This document shows positions 49,675 through 62,771 of a DNA stretch of 64,000 nucleotides, piece after piece. The DNA is from Lasiosphaeria ovina (lineage: Eukaryota > Ascomycota > Sordariomycetes > Sordariales > Lasiosphaeriaceae): assembly GCA_033439765.1 (NCBI GenBank), contig JAULSN010000002.1, positions 2,542,001 to 2,606,000 of the forward strand, in the 5' to 3' direction. Within the stretch, counting starts at the first letter, position 1. Every line of letters starts with the position of its first letter. The translations under genes were made by a program, and so were the position numbers. The notes beneath the pieces are model-generated. The model saw nothing but the letters and a program-made list of their open reading frames with translations, ran no database searches and was not told where the DNA came from.

Positions 49675-52600
49675 ATTTCTTCAGATCCCTTCTGACGTGG
49701 TATTCCGTAATTAGAGAGATGCCAGACTCGAATTGGGGGGGTTGCGTGTCGAGATTGAGAATCGGAATTCCTGAATAAGAGCGGGCGAGCTGTTGGACGT
49801 GGTGGCCGGCTCGTCGTTTTTGTGAGGCCAAGAGAGGACCCCAAAATCCCAACGCTTTTTTCCCCTTCCCTTGACACGGTCCAATCTGCGTCCAGTCTTG
49901 ACACAACCAAAACCAGGGGGCGGATACTACTTAGTACCTTATACTCGGCGATTGATCCCCAAGTGGTAGGTACTAGGAAGACAAGACTGTGAAATTGATT
50001 GGTGATATTGCAAGCCCGGCCACATGTGATTTTGATGATGCAGAAAAATATCGTCGCAAGGCGGACCCAGCGAGATCAATCAGTCCCGGTTATTAGCAGT
50101 CAAAGGTCTGACAGCTGACATGCAAGGAACCGGCGGAAGGCGGAGACAGTGAGGGAGGTGAAGGGAAAGAGGGATTGACAAGAAGAGAGAGAAAAAGAGA
50201 GGAATGGACTAAACCAATAATTAAAGCCATCAAGACTGACACTCGTCTGGTATTCTTTTCTCTCTCTTTCCTGCTCGCCTTTGACGGTGCTGGAACGCAT
50301 ACGCCACACATGCCAGCCAGCCCTTGTTGGCATTCAGAAGCAAGCAGATTGCCCATCATAGAGTTCGGCTGCAAAGCATGGAAAATGCAAGTGTCAAAGG
50401 CCAGCCGGGGATCCACCGGGGCGGTTTGGACCTCGGGAACGCGGAGGGAAGTGCACCTAGTTATGGGTCCAGAGGCGACTCCGTCATGGGCCAGGTTGCG
50501 CTGCATCGAGCCTTTCCATGGCGAGCATTTCTCAACAACGGTTGAGGCCGATTTTTACGTTGCTCGGACGAAAATTGTTCTCCGCAGCCAGTCTTGGGGG
50601 AGCCTGGTCTAGAGTCTAGAGGGGTCCTGCCATCCCTGAGCGAAGAGGGGTCCCCCACGCGGGTCGCCGAGGGATCTGTGGAGAAGGCGGGACCGCTGTT
50701 GCGTGCACCAAGATATCTAGTGTACATCGATGGGAGATGCCAAGGAATCCAGGGTGATGGAGCGCTGCTGACTTTTTTCACGTTTTAATTCCATCAATTC
50801 CAAGATGTCTACGGATACCCTACGCAGTACAGTGATGCTGTCTTGGCGAACAGAGTAGCAGTGTTCTTGTTTGAAATCCAATGCAACTGCCGCGCATTGT
50901 CTAGTGCAAAGCAGATAAGCAGTCAAGCTAAGGTGTATGTTCTCCAGAATGGGCATGCCAACCAGTTTGAAACTATGGGCTCCCACATGGTAAAAGGCGC
51001 ATCAGACAAACCTAAACAACCGCCAACGCTACTATGTACACCAGTCCCGGGGCTTGGGACCAAAGCACCGGGGATATCCGTAAGGAAGACGAAAAAGAAA
51101 AGATCTGATCTGATGCACGGGGATTTGGGGATCAGCAAACCGAGGCCACTCTCCATGACCATGCGGCCTCTCCGTTGTTTTCTCGCGGCGACTCCCAGGC
51201 AATCGCATTCGCCCTGGCGTGTAAGTCCGAGCCCCACTTAAAAGCTGTCAATGGACCCCTTCGATTCGATTCAACAAATCCACCTTGTACCATTGTACAC
51301 CTCTTTTTCACGATCCACAGCTCCCCAACAAGCCTGCTGGCTTCCCGCCTTCTCGGGAGTCGGGACTTGCACGTTGGCGGCTGCAGTCCAGTTTCTTTCC
51401 CTTCCTTTTTCCCCAGGCTTTTTCGACCCGTAGCGTCGGGAATTTGTAAAGGCCGCGTTCAGATTGGTCCCCGGTCAGATGTCAGACATTGCCAGGATTA
51501 CACGTGTACAGTGTCAGATGTCAATCTCAACTCCCTTCGTCTTAATCGTTGCCGTCCGAAGCGCGATCGAGATTCAAGAAACGAAGATCATACGCTATAC
51601 ACTACTACGTACGTAGGAGGGCTGTTAATCAATGACCGTTGTATCCACGAATATCGGAGCTCCAGCGGGGAAAATGGACGAGCCTGAGACTGCCAACCGT
51701 GGCTGTCTTCCCCCAAAAGGGGTATCGAAAACGGTGGAGTCATCCACAAAGCAGCCAAAAAGAGACAAACAACCGCTAAAAGGAAGCGTGAAAAAGCGAT
51801 CACCACTCACGTCACTTTTATTCTCCGCGCAAATTATACCACATGTCACCAATCTGACAACGAAAAAAAAAAAGCCACCAAGATTTCCCTCCATTCCCTG
51901 TTTCAACGCGGACTTGTTTGCCCTAGTCTATGAATGATGAGTGAGGCCATTTCCATTGATCGTAATTGGTAGAGAGATAACCTCCGCATGTTCGGAGTTG
52001 CTCCGACAAAGGCGATGGAGCTTCTTCACAGGACACGACATGAACGCCTCAGCGCCGTCCCATCGCCAACCGCATCATGTATGTACAGTACACCCACACA
52101 CACGCACCCATTACCCCTCGACAGATCAGCGAGTTCGTTGGTTAAAACGCTCGTGCCTAGATAGAGACGACACTGCCGTATAAACAAACCCACACTATGC
52201 CCCAAGAAGAGGAGAAGAAAAATGAAATAAAAATAAAGAGAGGCCGAGATAGCTGACACAAACAAGTCTTGACGTTGCCAAAACATCCCAGCCGCTGATG
52301 TCATCCGTTGCAGAGCCGCCAGTTCATCATAATTATACGCAGCATGTACGGAACATGTACATACATGCACAATTACTGCATACGCACCTTAAAAAGGGGG
52401 AGGGAGTGACAAGTGACAGGACGAGGATGCTTGTACTTCACCTTACCCTACTCACTCGTTTACATATGTTATTCTTGGCTTGCATCCTTCTTCCGAGGGT
52501 TAAAAAATGGATATCAGAGTCAGACGACGACGATGACGTGAGACACAAGCCCCTGTCAGTCCCGTCAACGGCATACGTATCACTGCCATACAAAAACGAG

Positions 52601-53281
52601 GGCTCATAGTTGAGTTCGGAGTGGTTAGTTGCCTGTAGCGGTAAACTTTGAACGAGGTGCGTTGCCGACATAGCCGCCACCATTAATTGCCCTTTTTCTC
52701 ACGAATGCAATAGGACAGAGGGGGTTGATTATGAATTTGTTCCAAATTACTATCGAAATATTTCAGCCATTTTGTCCCCTTCTCTACCCAAGTCCACCCC
52801 ATCAGCCACCCTTCGGCACGATAATTGCCATGCGAGGTACGATGAGGAGTAGACTCTGACAGACAAAACGGTGACCTCCGTCTTTTATCCGCCCAACCAC
52901 AAGAGTCGGAGGGAAAAGAACTGTCCGTGGCGTAGACAAAGTGAGGCGCGCCAGCTCTCGTAATTATACCGAGCATGCCAAATAATCTCTCGTTGCACCA
53001 GGCTGTGGAGAGATGGCAGTGCCGGTCCGGAGCAGACAGCTGGCGCGGCCCAAGTGAGGCAGGTGCACACACCTTAGGTGCAGATGCCCTCCGTAAAAGA
53101 AAATATAAAAATACAGCTGATGGCTGCAGTATCCCAGAAAAGACAGGTGTTATAATAACACCACCCCCCCCAAAAAATCTCAACCACGAAGGGGAGAGGA
53201 AGCAGAAACTTTTTTCTTTGGATCCCTGGTTCATTCATCGTGACCCACCAAATCCCAGCGAGACCTCAGATGGCCACTCCT
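49675..53281. other. gene-free spacer
   Basis: 3.6 kb between the elongase 5' end and the 3' end of the membrane-protein gene. Open frames up to about 180 codons are present on both strands but overlap one another and show no domain, signal peptide or consistent splicing. Short CA-rich runs occur near 52090-52110. No gene is supported. Confidence 0.45.
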
Positions 53282-55285
53282 CTATGGTATCCTGGTCAAA
53301 GTATCCTCGACGCGTCGAGGCGGCTCATCGTCCATCATCATATTAAACACTTGCTCGTCGGGCGGATTATGTATGCCGGGTATACCGGGATGGCCCGGCA
53401 GTTGCGGAACCGGCGGCGCGGCCGCCAGGTCATTCTCGCGCTGCTGCACACGTATGATGCGGCCTGTTTGCTGGTCAACCCACGAGGTAACCGTCCGGAA
53501 CCGAGGCGGCGAATCCTCGCTTGTTTGCGTATACACAGTTTCTCTTCCGCTTGTCGTCTGCGACATCCACGAGAAGCGGCCGGCAGCATTGGCGGTAGTA
53601 ACCGCTGGCTGTGGTGGCTTGATAAGCTGCGCCCCTACAATGATGTCGCCGTCGCCGAAACCCGACGAAATAGAAGATAACTGGCTCGCCCGGTTGGTCT
53701 GCCGGCGGGTCGGGTCGTACGCCTCGGACGGCTGGCGTGCCATCTCGGATTGGTTGTAATACACCGCCGGGCCCATTCTCGACCGCATCGTGTTTGAGTC
53801 AGCCACGCTCGATATGGTCCCAAACTGTGCCGCATCAGTGGAGCTGAATGACTCTTGAGGTTGGTGTAAAGAGGTCGCGGTGTTGATCGTATATATGCTG
53901 CTGACCGCGTCTGCCGTCTTCACATTACTGCTTGTGTTATATATAGCATTTAAGTCGATTAGTTGTGGGTTCAAGGTTGTCGGTAGCAGGATGGGGAGTT
54001 GAGGCGCTCCCGATATCGCTAGCCACTGTGGTTGTTGTGACTGCTGTTCTTGGGATGTTGGGGGTTGTTGAAGCTGCTGTTGTGGCATCGGTGGCATTTG
54101 TAGGTTTATCTTTTCTTTGCCGTAGAAGTCGTCTAGCTGTGGGGCAACTGCAACAACGCTGGCTTTCTCACGATAGCTGGGAGGCGAAGAGGGGGCAGGT
54201 TTGGAGTCGTCTAACTTCTGCCATCTTCCTCTCAGGAATGGAACTTTAGCCGTCAGGCTCGCTGGAAGTACTCTTCGAAAATGCTTGGTTCTTTTGCTGC
54301 CATCTGCCTTTGACTTTCGCGTTGTCCGCCAGACAATCCAGCCAAGAAAGCACACGAAAATGAAAGCCCCTGTATATATAAATTAGTCTCAGATATGCAA
54401 GTATCGCCGTTATTTTCTTGGTATTTACCTATAGAGCCAGCCGAGACCAGGGCACGCTCGGCCATCGGATTAAGTCCTGCCGGGGGTTCCACAGTATCGG
54501 TACTGTTGCTGCCGATGGTGGTGGTATTACCGCCTCCGCTGACGCTTCCGCCATCTTGATTGTCGTCGCTAATCCCAGTACTGTTGAAGGCCGCCAGAGG
54601 TGTTGGAGCTGTGTCCGACAAAGCTGTTGGGCTGGGTCCGAGAGACGACGTTGATGTGCTTGGAGAAGTATTGGCAGAACTAGCATCTGTTGCTTGCGCA
54701 GAGCCCGCAGTGGCCGACGAGTCCAAAGCGGTGGCCGTAGGGTTTGCCTAATACCAGGGTTAACAGGTGCAATTAGTGAGGGGGGATACTGGTCAATACC
54801 TCTGGTGGCGGCGGGCTTGAAGCTGCAGGCGACGCCGCTGCGACTGCGTCTGGACTGACCGCCGTAGACTCAGCTGCTGCGCCTGTAGCCCCGGTTGGTC
54901 CAGTTGAAGATGATGCGGTTGATGTGGACGGCGATGAGTCGTCGCTTGTCTTTTTGCTGCTACTGTCGCCCTTCTTCCCTCCCCCCGTTTTCTTGTCCGT
55001 GCCCGCATCGTCTCCGTTGCTGGAATTACCCGAATCGTCGGAGTTGTCGGAGTTGTCAGACTTGCCAGACTTGTTGGACCCCCCTCTTCCATTGCCGTTC
55101 CCAAATCTTCCTCTTCCTCCTCGCCCCCTACCATTGCCGTCACTGTTATCACCGCTATCATCGTTGTTGTCGCTATTGTCGTTGTTGTTACCGCCCTTCT
55201 TGCTGCTGACACTGCCACTGCCACTGCCGTTGCCATTGCTGCTGTCGTTGCTGGTGCCGCTACCGCTGCCGCCGCCGCCTCCTCC

Positions 55286-55317
<32 letters not shown>

Positions 55318-55576
55318 CACCTCCGCCTCCACCTCCACCTCCACCTCCACCTCCGCCGGCGCCGGCTCCGGCTCCGGCACGGCCCTTGGTGGACTTCGGG
55401 TCATCGGCACTGGTATCGTCTTTGGCCCTATTTTTGAATGATCCAGAGTCTTTGGCATCATTACCGCCGTCTTTGGCATCGTTTTGCCGGGGTTCCAGAC
55501 TGTCTCGCCGAAGCGTTTGAGGCTCCACGTCCCCTATTCTTTCATGTAGTGGTGCCATTCCCTCTCCCATCAGCAT
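53282..55576 (-). CDS. single-pass membrane protein with Gly/Ser/Asp-rich ectodomain
   Basis: Function unknown. Three exons, 55576-54800, 54747-54429 and 54369-53282 (introns 52 and 59 nt), give 727 residues. Residues about 70-105 are mostly poly-Gly. Ser/Asp/Asn/Gly-rich and then Ser/Thr/Pro/Ala-rich segments follow, to about residue 355. One membrane span, SIGAFIFVCFLGWIVW, is assembled across the second intron and followed by RTTRKSK, so the C terminus should face the cytosol. The cytosolic part of about 350 residues is Gln/Pro-rich and ends with an ordered-looking block, FRTVTSWVDQQTGRIIRVQQ. The layout resembles Mid2/WSC-type wall sensors, but no WSC cysteine domain or cleavable signal peptide is seen. 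A missed upstream exon is possible. A minimal upstream frame (Met-Pro-stop, 55624-55616) precedes the start. The start could also be a few codons later (MAPLHERIG). Confidence 0.78.
55258..55364 (-). repeat. GGN trinucleotide repeat coding for poly-glycine
   Basis: On the minus strand an uninterrupted run of GGN codons encodes more than 30 Gly in the ectodomain of the membrane protein. Confidence 0.93.
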
Positions 55577-58500
55577 CCGATCCGTGTCCGGAGAGTCGCC
55601 AGAGCGTTGGCCGGCTCAAGGCATCCCGCTTGAGGATGCCTCTCGTGTTGCAGGCTTTTTTCTTCGGCAGGTTATATGGCCGAAGCGAGTATCACCAGGA
55701 CAGAGTATGTGACAACGTCGATATTTAGAAAAAGCGGCGCCTCTTTGTAATAGTCAAAGTGTCGAAACTAGAAAACCAACCGGCAGCAGAAAGAATATAC
55801 AGAAGAAGAATTGAAGTGATACAAAGGCCTGCCTTGAGGAAAGAAAAGAAGGTGGAAATGAACAAGCGCAAGGGCAGCTTCCTTGGGAAGGGAAGGAAGG
55901 TGGCAGAGAGGAATGTTGTAAGAGCCAGATCTGGGGGTGATCAGCTTGCCTGGTGTGGGTGCATGACGAACCGAGCCCCAAGCTGCCTTGGTGGGTGCGT
56001 CAGGGATGGTGACAGCAGCAGAGAGATCGAAAGTGGATGTACCTGCACCGAGTTGGAGATCAAGAACGAGGGCATGGGGTGCCGATTCTGCCGGCGTTCC
56101 CCAGACAGAGAGTACCAAGGTCCGGAGATGTCCCAAGGGTCTCTGGTCAGGCACCCCTTGCGCGAGCCACAAGGGCAGCTCTGCCGAGCAAAGGGCACGC
56201 TCCGTCGAGAGCGGGCACGAACGCAGGGCGCTCTCGGGAGCGAAGAGGCGCATTGGGACCAAGCTGCGGACTAGACAGACTCTCAGACCACTGCTACCGT
56301 CGTGTAGCAGGCTGCGGTAGGCATTGTGGAGAGAAGACCATGGGGAGGACGGGGCCGCCTCATCGACGACATCACGGTCCGGGGACTTGTCCAGAATGGG
56401 GTGGTGCCATGTGTGAGATCTTCTCCCAGGGGAGGGAGAGAAGCAAGCTGTGGGATCCAGGTGCAGCGGCGCAATGTCCTTTCGTGCCTCGCCCGCCCTA
56501 GCACTCGTGGATTGACTGAGAATCGCGTTACACCAGGCTGCGGGTAATGCAGATTCCCGGAGGGCTGCATTGACTGATGGCCCATCTGAAGAAGAGACCG
56601 TCGAGTTTGCAGGGGTTCCAGCGTCTCAGCTCCAGAGGGGTGGTGTTTCAGCCGCGCCCAAGAGACAAGGGGGACGACGACACCGCTGCGCACCACAACC
56701 ATTGCTACCGAGTCCTGTATGTATTGGAACTCGCTTCCCCACGAAAAAGACACACTAAACCACGACTACATCGAAATTGGCAGGACAAGAGAGAAGGTCT
56801 CGGAATCTCCGTGGTAGATGAGTCTCGAGCTGATATTTAGCCATCTGAAGCGGAGGCAGGATCAATCCAATGTTGTTTGCGGTGGTTCTATTTTTGTTGC
56901 GAGTCGTTAATAACATTGCTCAGGCATTCGTACTTTGTACTTGACGCCTAGCAATTCGACCAGTAGAGACGGCGACATCTATGAGCGTCGCGTAACCTAG
57001 ACTTGGACCGACATTGACGATCGTTGTTGGTGAGATGCCGCCAAGTGCAAGTTCCATAAGGTCCTCGCAGGCCCTTACACAGCGAGTGTCGCAAATACTT
57101 CACGTCCCCAGCTAGCGTGCTTGGGAGTCCAAAGAGCCTAGGGCCTCGAACTGCATGGCATAGGTGTAGGGGCGGTTCGACAGACAGACAGACAGACAAA
57201 CGATGCTGCTTCGCTTGTATCGAAACTGCCCGAGGTCAGGTAGGTAAGGCAGGAAGGGACGGCATAGAAGGGGAGATCAATCGCGTAGAATTATACCAAC
57301 TGGCAATCCCGATTTGTTTTGCGAAACCCAACAATGTGATATTTTTGGACAGGCCGCACCACCTCTCCGGTTGATTTGTTTGTTTTACGCGCGGCTCACA
57401 AGTGTGCGACAATGACAGCAGCAAAGCGAGATGGATGCCATCGGATTTCTCGAACTGTTTACGTTGCTAACAATCTAAACTGTCAAAGTTGGCGAGATGT
57501 GCGTGGCGGGGCCATCCATGGCGGGATCGGTTTACTCTTTCGTCTGTGCCTTACCTGCCCTGGACTGGAACTTTGAAGCGCAAGGAAGGGGCGCGCCACT
57601 TGGAAGGGACATTGGACGACTTCGACTTCGATCCTTCCTTTTTTTGCAGGGACTCCTCGGATGCGGGGAGGTGCGGCCACTTCCATCTGCCTTTCATGCG
57701 GAGCCACCATCTCTGGCGATCAATTATGCTCCAGACAGTCCATCCGTTTTAGAAGACCAGGCAAAATAATAAACCTCAGCTCCCGGCCCATGCCCATGCC
57801 CGAGCCACGGCAGTCTACGGAACACCTACGCACGTACGGTACATACGGATCGCCACAGCTGACAGGTTTTAACGTATACTACCGCGTATACTACCGGGCA
57901 ATCATCTGTGCGCATGGACCGGCAAGACCCTACTTGTACTACTAGACTAAGTAGTAGCAATGGATAGACCCGGTGCCCAGAGAGGCGTCAGGCTGGGCAG
58001 AGACCCGTGCGCTCCTTTCCAACGTCGACGCGGATACGCATAACGGGATTCCGGCAATCAAGCAAGAGAGCCGTATGCCTACCTGAGCTTCTCAGCCTTG
58101 GCGCATGCGCCCGACGGGGAAGGATGATGGACCGGAGCCGTTCACCAACCCTCGGCCGGGTCGGGGTATTTGACGGCTGGGAAAACTTTCCGAATGGGCG
58201 AACCTCACGAGCTTGCTTGTTAGTAAGTACCGGGAAGAAACATTGGTCGAGGCTACCGAGCGTTCCGCACCAAACCTAACAACCTCGATCGAGTATTCCG
58301 AGCCTTGACGTCGGGATTCGGGCAGGACCCTCGACTACAAAAAAGGTCAAAGGCATTGTTCCCAGATCTTTGGAAGACCAGCTTGCCTAAGAACCCCCAC
58401 GTGTACCGGACCGGACTGGACTGGACTGGACTGGACTCACTCAGCGCCGTTCCGGGGACTTTTTAACGCTGGAGATCGTTGCGGTCTCGTGCGTAGACAG

Positions 58501-59824
58501 CATTGGATGTTGGCAACAAAGCAAACCCAGGAAGCTCTTCTTGGCCAGCATCCGGCCTCTTTTTTCTGGCATTGGTGCGCGCGCATTATCCTTTGTGTTT
58601 AGGGCGCCTTCCCTCTCCACAACTGCCACTGACTACTGTACACTACAGGTGGCGTTGACAGCACAAGCTCCCGGCCGATCAACCCCGTCACCTCGCGCGC
58701 GGACTGCGGCGGCACCGCTAAATGGGTCATGCGCCGAAGCTTCGGCGCCGTTGCTAGTGGGTTGGCCCCGCACCGGATCTGGGCCAGCGGCCGGGCTTGG
58801 CGTTTGCAGGGGGGCGGGGGGTGGAACTGCTGTGACTGCTTACTGTGTAGACACATGCATCTTAACAGGGCAGCTTTGCTCGGCTAGCCCGCGAAGCGCG
58901 GGGTTTGCCCGCCACATCGCGAAAGCAATCTAGTCCCATGTGATAAGGAAGGTGTCGAGTGCCATCACGCGCTGGGCGATTGCTGAAGACCTCGAGCCGA
59001 GATAGATAACCCCTCACCGAATGTGGTGCTGTGCAGCAACAAAAGCTTGGTGCCAGCAGGTAGGAGTTGGAAACGACGTCTCAGGCGGGCGGCGATTGCT
59101 GGTAGCATACTGTCCACACAAAGAGTTGCCATCTAATCCCTCAAAGCCTATATCGGATACCTGAAGCCTGAGAGAGGAAAGGAAGGTTGCCGTTTCCCAG
59201 TCAATGGCGTGCGCGCTTTCCTAGAGCCGCCGATTGACGCGGTGCCATAAATGCCGCTGACGGGCGTCTCCGAGCTTCGACGGCAATTTTAGCTAGGTGT
59301 GCCGTTGAGCAGTTACGGATACCGCGTTACAGTTCTCCCGAATCGCTCCAGAGTGAAAGACGTCGTCTTTGTTTGTCGAAGGTCCAGCCTCGCAGACAGA
59401 AAACGTTAATAATGGGGAGTGATCAGTACCAATTCTCGAGCCAAACAGTTTTGAATTCAAGGAAGGTCCCAGGAAGGCTGAAGTAAAGGTGGGTACTGCC
59501 GCGGCGTCATTTGAGTTTCCGAATAAACGTTGGCTGGGGAGGCTGGACCCGTCGACGCCTCCCGTGAAACGGATTTTTAAAGGACGGAAAAAGAAGCAGA
59601 AAAGCCGCGACGTACCCTGCGCTAATCGGCCAGACCAGACTAAGATAACCTGAGTCACCCAATCCTAGCAGTACTTCTTATCACGGCTCGCCTCTAAACT
59701 TTTTGCAATTCTTGAACTCCATTCCCGCTACATATCGTTATTTGCAGGCTCCTTTTGCCCCGTCATCTTCTCAGTAGGAGGTCTTTTAGTGGGTTTTTTG
59801 CTTGCCGCGCTCGCCAATTGGGCC
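55577..59824. other. long gene-free spacer
   Basis: 4.2 kb. The left part holds the pyrimidine-rich 5' leader of the minus-strand membrane-protein gene. A CAGA repeat lies at about 57178-57198 and a GGACT pentanucleotide repeat at about 58413-58437. Remaining open frames are short and without motifs. The right end is the NDE promoter. Confidence 0.5.
58413..58437. repeat. GGACT pentanucleotide microsatellite
   Basis: About five GGACT copies in gene-free DNA. Confidence 0.9.
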
Positions 59825-61756
59825 ATGGCATCTACATCGCGAGCTCTGAGCAAGCTCTCGGCGACGCCAATGTCGGGAGTCGCATCCCAGGCCGCATCCA
59901 GACTCCTCACACACGCCTCCCGCCGGACCGTCGCCCCGTCGAGACTTTCCGCCCTCGGCGCGGCCCCCGTCGCCCAGCAGTCGCGCCGTGGCTATGCCGA
60001 CCTTGTCACCACCCCTCCGGCGCCCAAGAGCAAGCGCCGGTTCCGCGCCTTGAGGTGGGCATGGCGTCTGTCCTTGCTCTCTGCCCTCGGCGGCGTGGGC
60101 TGGATCGGCTATGGCGTCTACCAGGACAGGCATCCCGAGCCGCAGATCGAGGCCGACCCGACCAAGAAGACGCTTGTCATTCTAGGTGAGTACTCCTCGA
60201 ACCCCCCCCCCCCCCGCGGTAGGCGACTGCTATTCTCGCCCATTGGCGCTTCCTCCCCCCCTCCCGACTGACAATGCGCCCCTCGCACGTCACAGGCACC
60301 GGCTGGGGCTCTGTTTCCCTCCTCAAGCGGCTCGATACGGAGAACTATAACGTTATCGTAATCTCGCCGCGCAACTACTTCCTCTTCACGCCGCTGCTCC
60401 CGTCATGCACCACGGGCACCATCGAGCACCGCTCCATCATGGAACCGATCCGCACCATCCTGCGCCACAAGCGCGCCAATGTCAAGTTCTACGAGGCCGA
60501 GGCGAGCTCCATCGACCCCGACCGCAAGGTGGTGCGCGTCATCGACAATTCCGAGGTCAAGGGCGCCACGGTGGAGACGGAGGTGCCCTACGACATGCTG
60601 GTGATCGGCGTGGGCGCCGAGAACGCGACGTTTGGTATCCCCGGCGTGCGGGAGAACTCTTGCTTCCTCAAGGAGATTGCCGACGCGCAGCTGATCCGCA
60701 AGAAGATCATGGACTGCGTCGAGACGGCGGCGTTCAAGGACCAGTCGCCCGAGGAGATTGACCGGCTGCTGCACATGGTTGTGGTTGGCGGCGGGCCGAC
60801 GGGCGTCGAGTTTGCCGGCGAGCTGCAGGACTTCTTCGAGGAGGACATCAAAAAGCTGATCCCCGACATTAGCGACCGGTTCCGGGTGACGCTGATTGAG
60901 GCGCTTCCCAACGTGCTGCCCAGCTTCTCCAAGCAGCTTATCGAGTACACGGAGAGCACCTTCAAGGAGGAGAAGATCGACATCAAGACCAAGACCATGG
61001 TCAAGAAGGTGACGGACAAGACGGTCGAGGCCGAGATTACTGGTCCCGACGGCAAGAAGGAGAAGGTGGTGTTCCCCTACGGCCTGCTGGTGTGGGCCAC
61101 GGGCAACGCGGTGCGCCCCGTGGTCAAGGACCTGATGGCGCGCATCCCCGCGCAGAAAGACTCGCGCCGCGGCCTGGCCGTGAACGAGTACCTCGTGGTG
61201 CAGGGCACGCGCGACATCTGGGCGGTGGGCGACTGCGCCGTGGCCGGGTACGCGCCGACGGCGCAGGTGGCCGGGCAGGAGGGCACGTTCCTGGCGCGCC
61301 TCTTCAACAACATGGCCAAGACGGAGGCGCTCGAGGAGAACATCCGCGACCTCAGCGGGTCGCTGAACCTCAAGCCCGGCAACGCGGCCGAGGTGTCGCG
61401 CGAGATCGAGGACAACGAGCGCCAGCTGCGCCGTATCAAGGATGTTAAGCCCTTCCACTACAGCCACCAGGGCAGTCTCGCCTACATTGGCAGCGAGAAG
61501 GCCGTCGCCGATGTCAGCTGGTTCAACGGGAACTTTGCGTCGGGCGGCAGCCTTACTTATCTGTTCTGGAGGAGCGCGTACCTGTCCATGTGCTTCAGCA
61601 GTAAGTTTTTTTCTTCTTTTTTTTCTGGTCTCTTTGAGTTATGATGTCAGGATGATGCTAACCTTATCCCCGTGTCCCACAGCGCGCAATCGGCTGCTTG
61701 TCATCAACGACTGGCTAAAGTCTAAACTCTTCGGGCGTGATGTCTCGCGGGAGTAA
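59825..61756 (+). CDS. external alternative NADH:ubiquinone oxidoreductase (NDH-2)
   Basis: Non-proton-pumping flavoenzyme of the inner mitochondrial membrane that oxidises NADH and reduces ubiquinone, bypassing complex I. Three exons, 59825-60185, 60296-61600 and 61683-61756, give 579 residues. Residues 1 to about 50 are a presequence. A hydrophobic span, LSLLSALGGVGWIGYGVY (about 84-101), follows a basic stretch. This anchor is typical of external (NDE) rather than internal enzymes. The FAD motif GTGWGS (121-126) is split by intron 1, and the NADH motif VVVGGGPTGVEFAGEL starts near 282. ATGNAVRP and the late flavin block WAVGDCA are present, and the C terminus NRLLVINDWLKSKLFGRD is typical. 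I see no EF-hand insert in the NADH-binding half, unlike calcium-regulated NDE1 forms. Which of NDE1 or NDE2 it matches needs a tree. Confidence 0.95.
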
Positions 61757-62771
61757 ATGGAGCTTTACCTACCTTACCTACATAGACGTCTTTGTTTATC
61801 GCTCTCTTGCAGTCTTCTGGCATTCTTCATTCTACCCCGTTTGGGCAAAGCTGCTTGCTGTGTGCGTCGAATGGGACAGCTTTTAGTTAGCGTGCCTGCG
61901 CATTGTCGTATGGGAAACGTGTAACCTCCTTTTCCCCCCCCCCCCCCCTACCTTTTCTTTCTTTTTAATTCCAAACGGGGTCTCTTCTTGGGTGTCGGGG
62001 GACAGACTTAATAGAGCGGGGAGGACTATAGACTGGGGTTTTTGGCGGGATAGATTGATCGAAACCATTGGGATGGAGGGGGGCAGCTCTTTGGGATGAT
62101 GAATGGGGGCAACCTAGGTTTCGTTGTGGTTTGGTGGTGATGATGGATTGTGTGTGTGTGGTTTACTGGCAACCTAACCTACCTTGCCTACCTACCTACC
62201 TACATGCCTAGTCATCATTCTTTTTCATGTTCCTTTTCTGGGCTTGTCGTTGTTGTATCGGTAGGTAGTGGAAGAAGCATCAAGTCGAAAACAAACCCCG
62301 TGGCCAGGCCAACATACATGCATAAGGTACCTGATATAGCTGCACAGCTACATCCAACGTGTATGTGTCTACCTTGCCTGAACTAATATCGTCGAGTCCT
62401 GTTGAATGGGAGACGACGGGCTTGAGGGGCATTCTATATTTGTCGTTGTTGCCTTTGAACTGGCTGTAAAAGACATGGAAAAAGAAAGGGTTAGGGTTGT
62501 CAGTATCAAAGCGACGGGAGAAGCGCTGCTCCGCTTGAAGGCTGCCTAACCTTACAACGTCGAGCTCGCCATTTCAAATCAACGAACGGCTGCGTCCTTC
62601 CAAACGGCTCTTGATTTGTTTTACCGTTTTCTAAACTTAAAAAATAACCCGCGCTCAGCAAAAGAAGCAACAGCCAGGCAGTATCGAACTTAAATAATGT
62701 CTGGTTGAACGTCGTTGCCGTAGTATTATTTCTCGATAATACCTACGCGGGTGTTTGTACATATACGCAGG
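61757..62771. other. intergenic spacer
   Basis: 3' flank of the NADH dehydrogenase gene and promoter of DML1. Contains a 13-C run near 61936-61949 and CCTA tetranucleotide units near 62173-62203. No gene is seen. Confidence 0.6.

Noticed and set aside
54924..55520. 198-codon Leu/Pro-rich plus-strand frame
   Set aside because: Complement of the poly-Gly and Ser/Asp tract of the membrane protein.
55754..56274. 171-codon plus-strand and 164-codon minus-strand frames
   Set aside because: They overlap each other and the probable 5' leader of the minus-strand membrane-protein gene, and no family features are seen.
60403..61467. 354-codon antisense frame over the NADH dehydrogenase
   Set aside because: Shadow of the GC-biased third positions of the real exon, and His/Val/Leu-rich without motif.
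62173..62203. Telomere-like CCTA/TAGG repeats here and at 39471 and 3613
   Set aside because: The unit is four bases and irregular, not the TTAGGG of filamentous fungi. Better seen as intergenic microsatellites.
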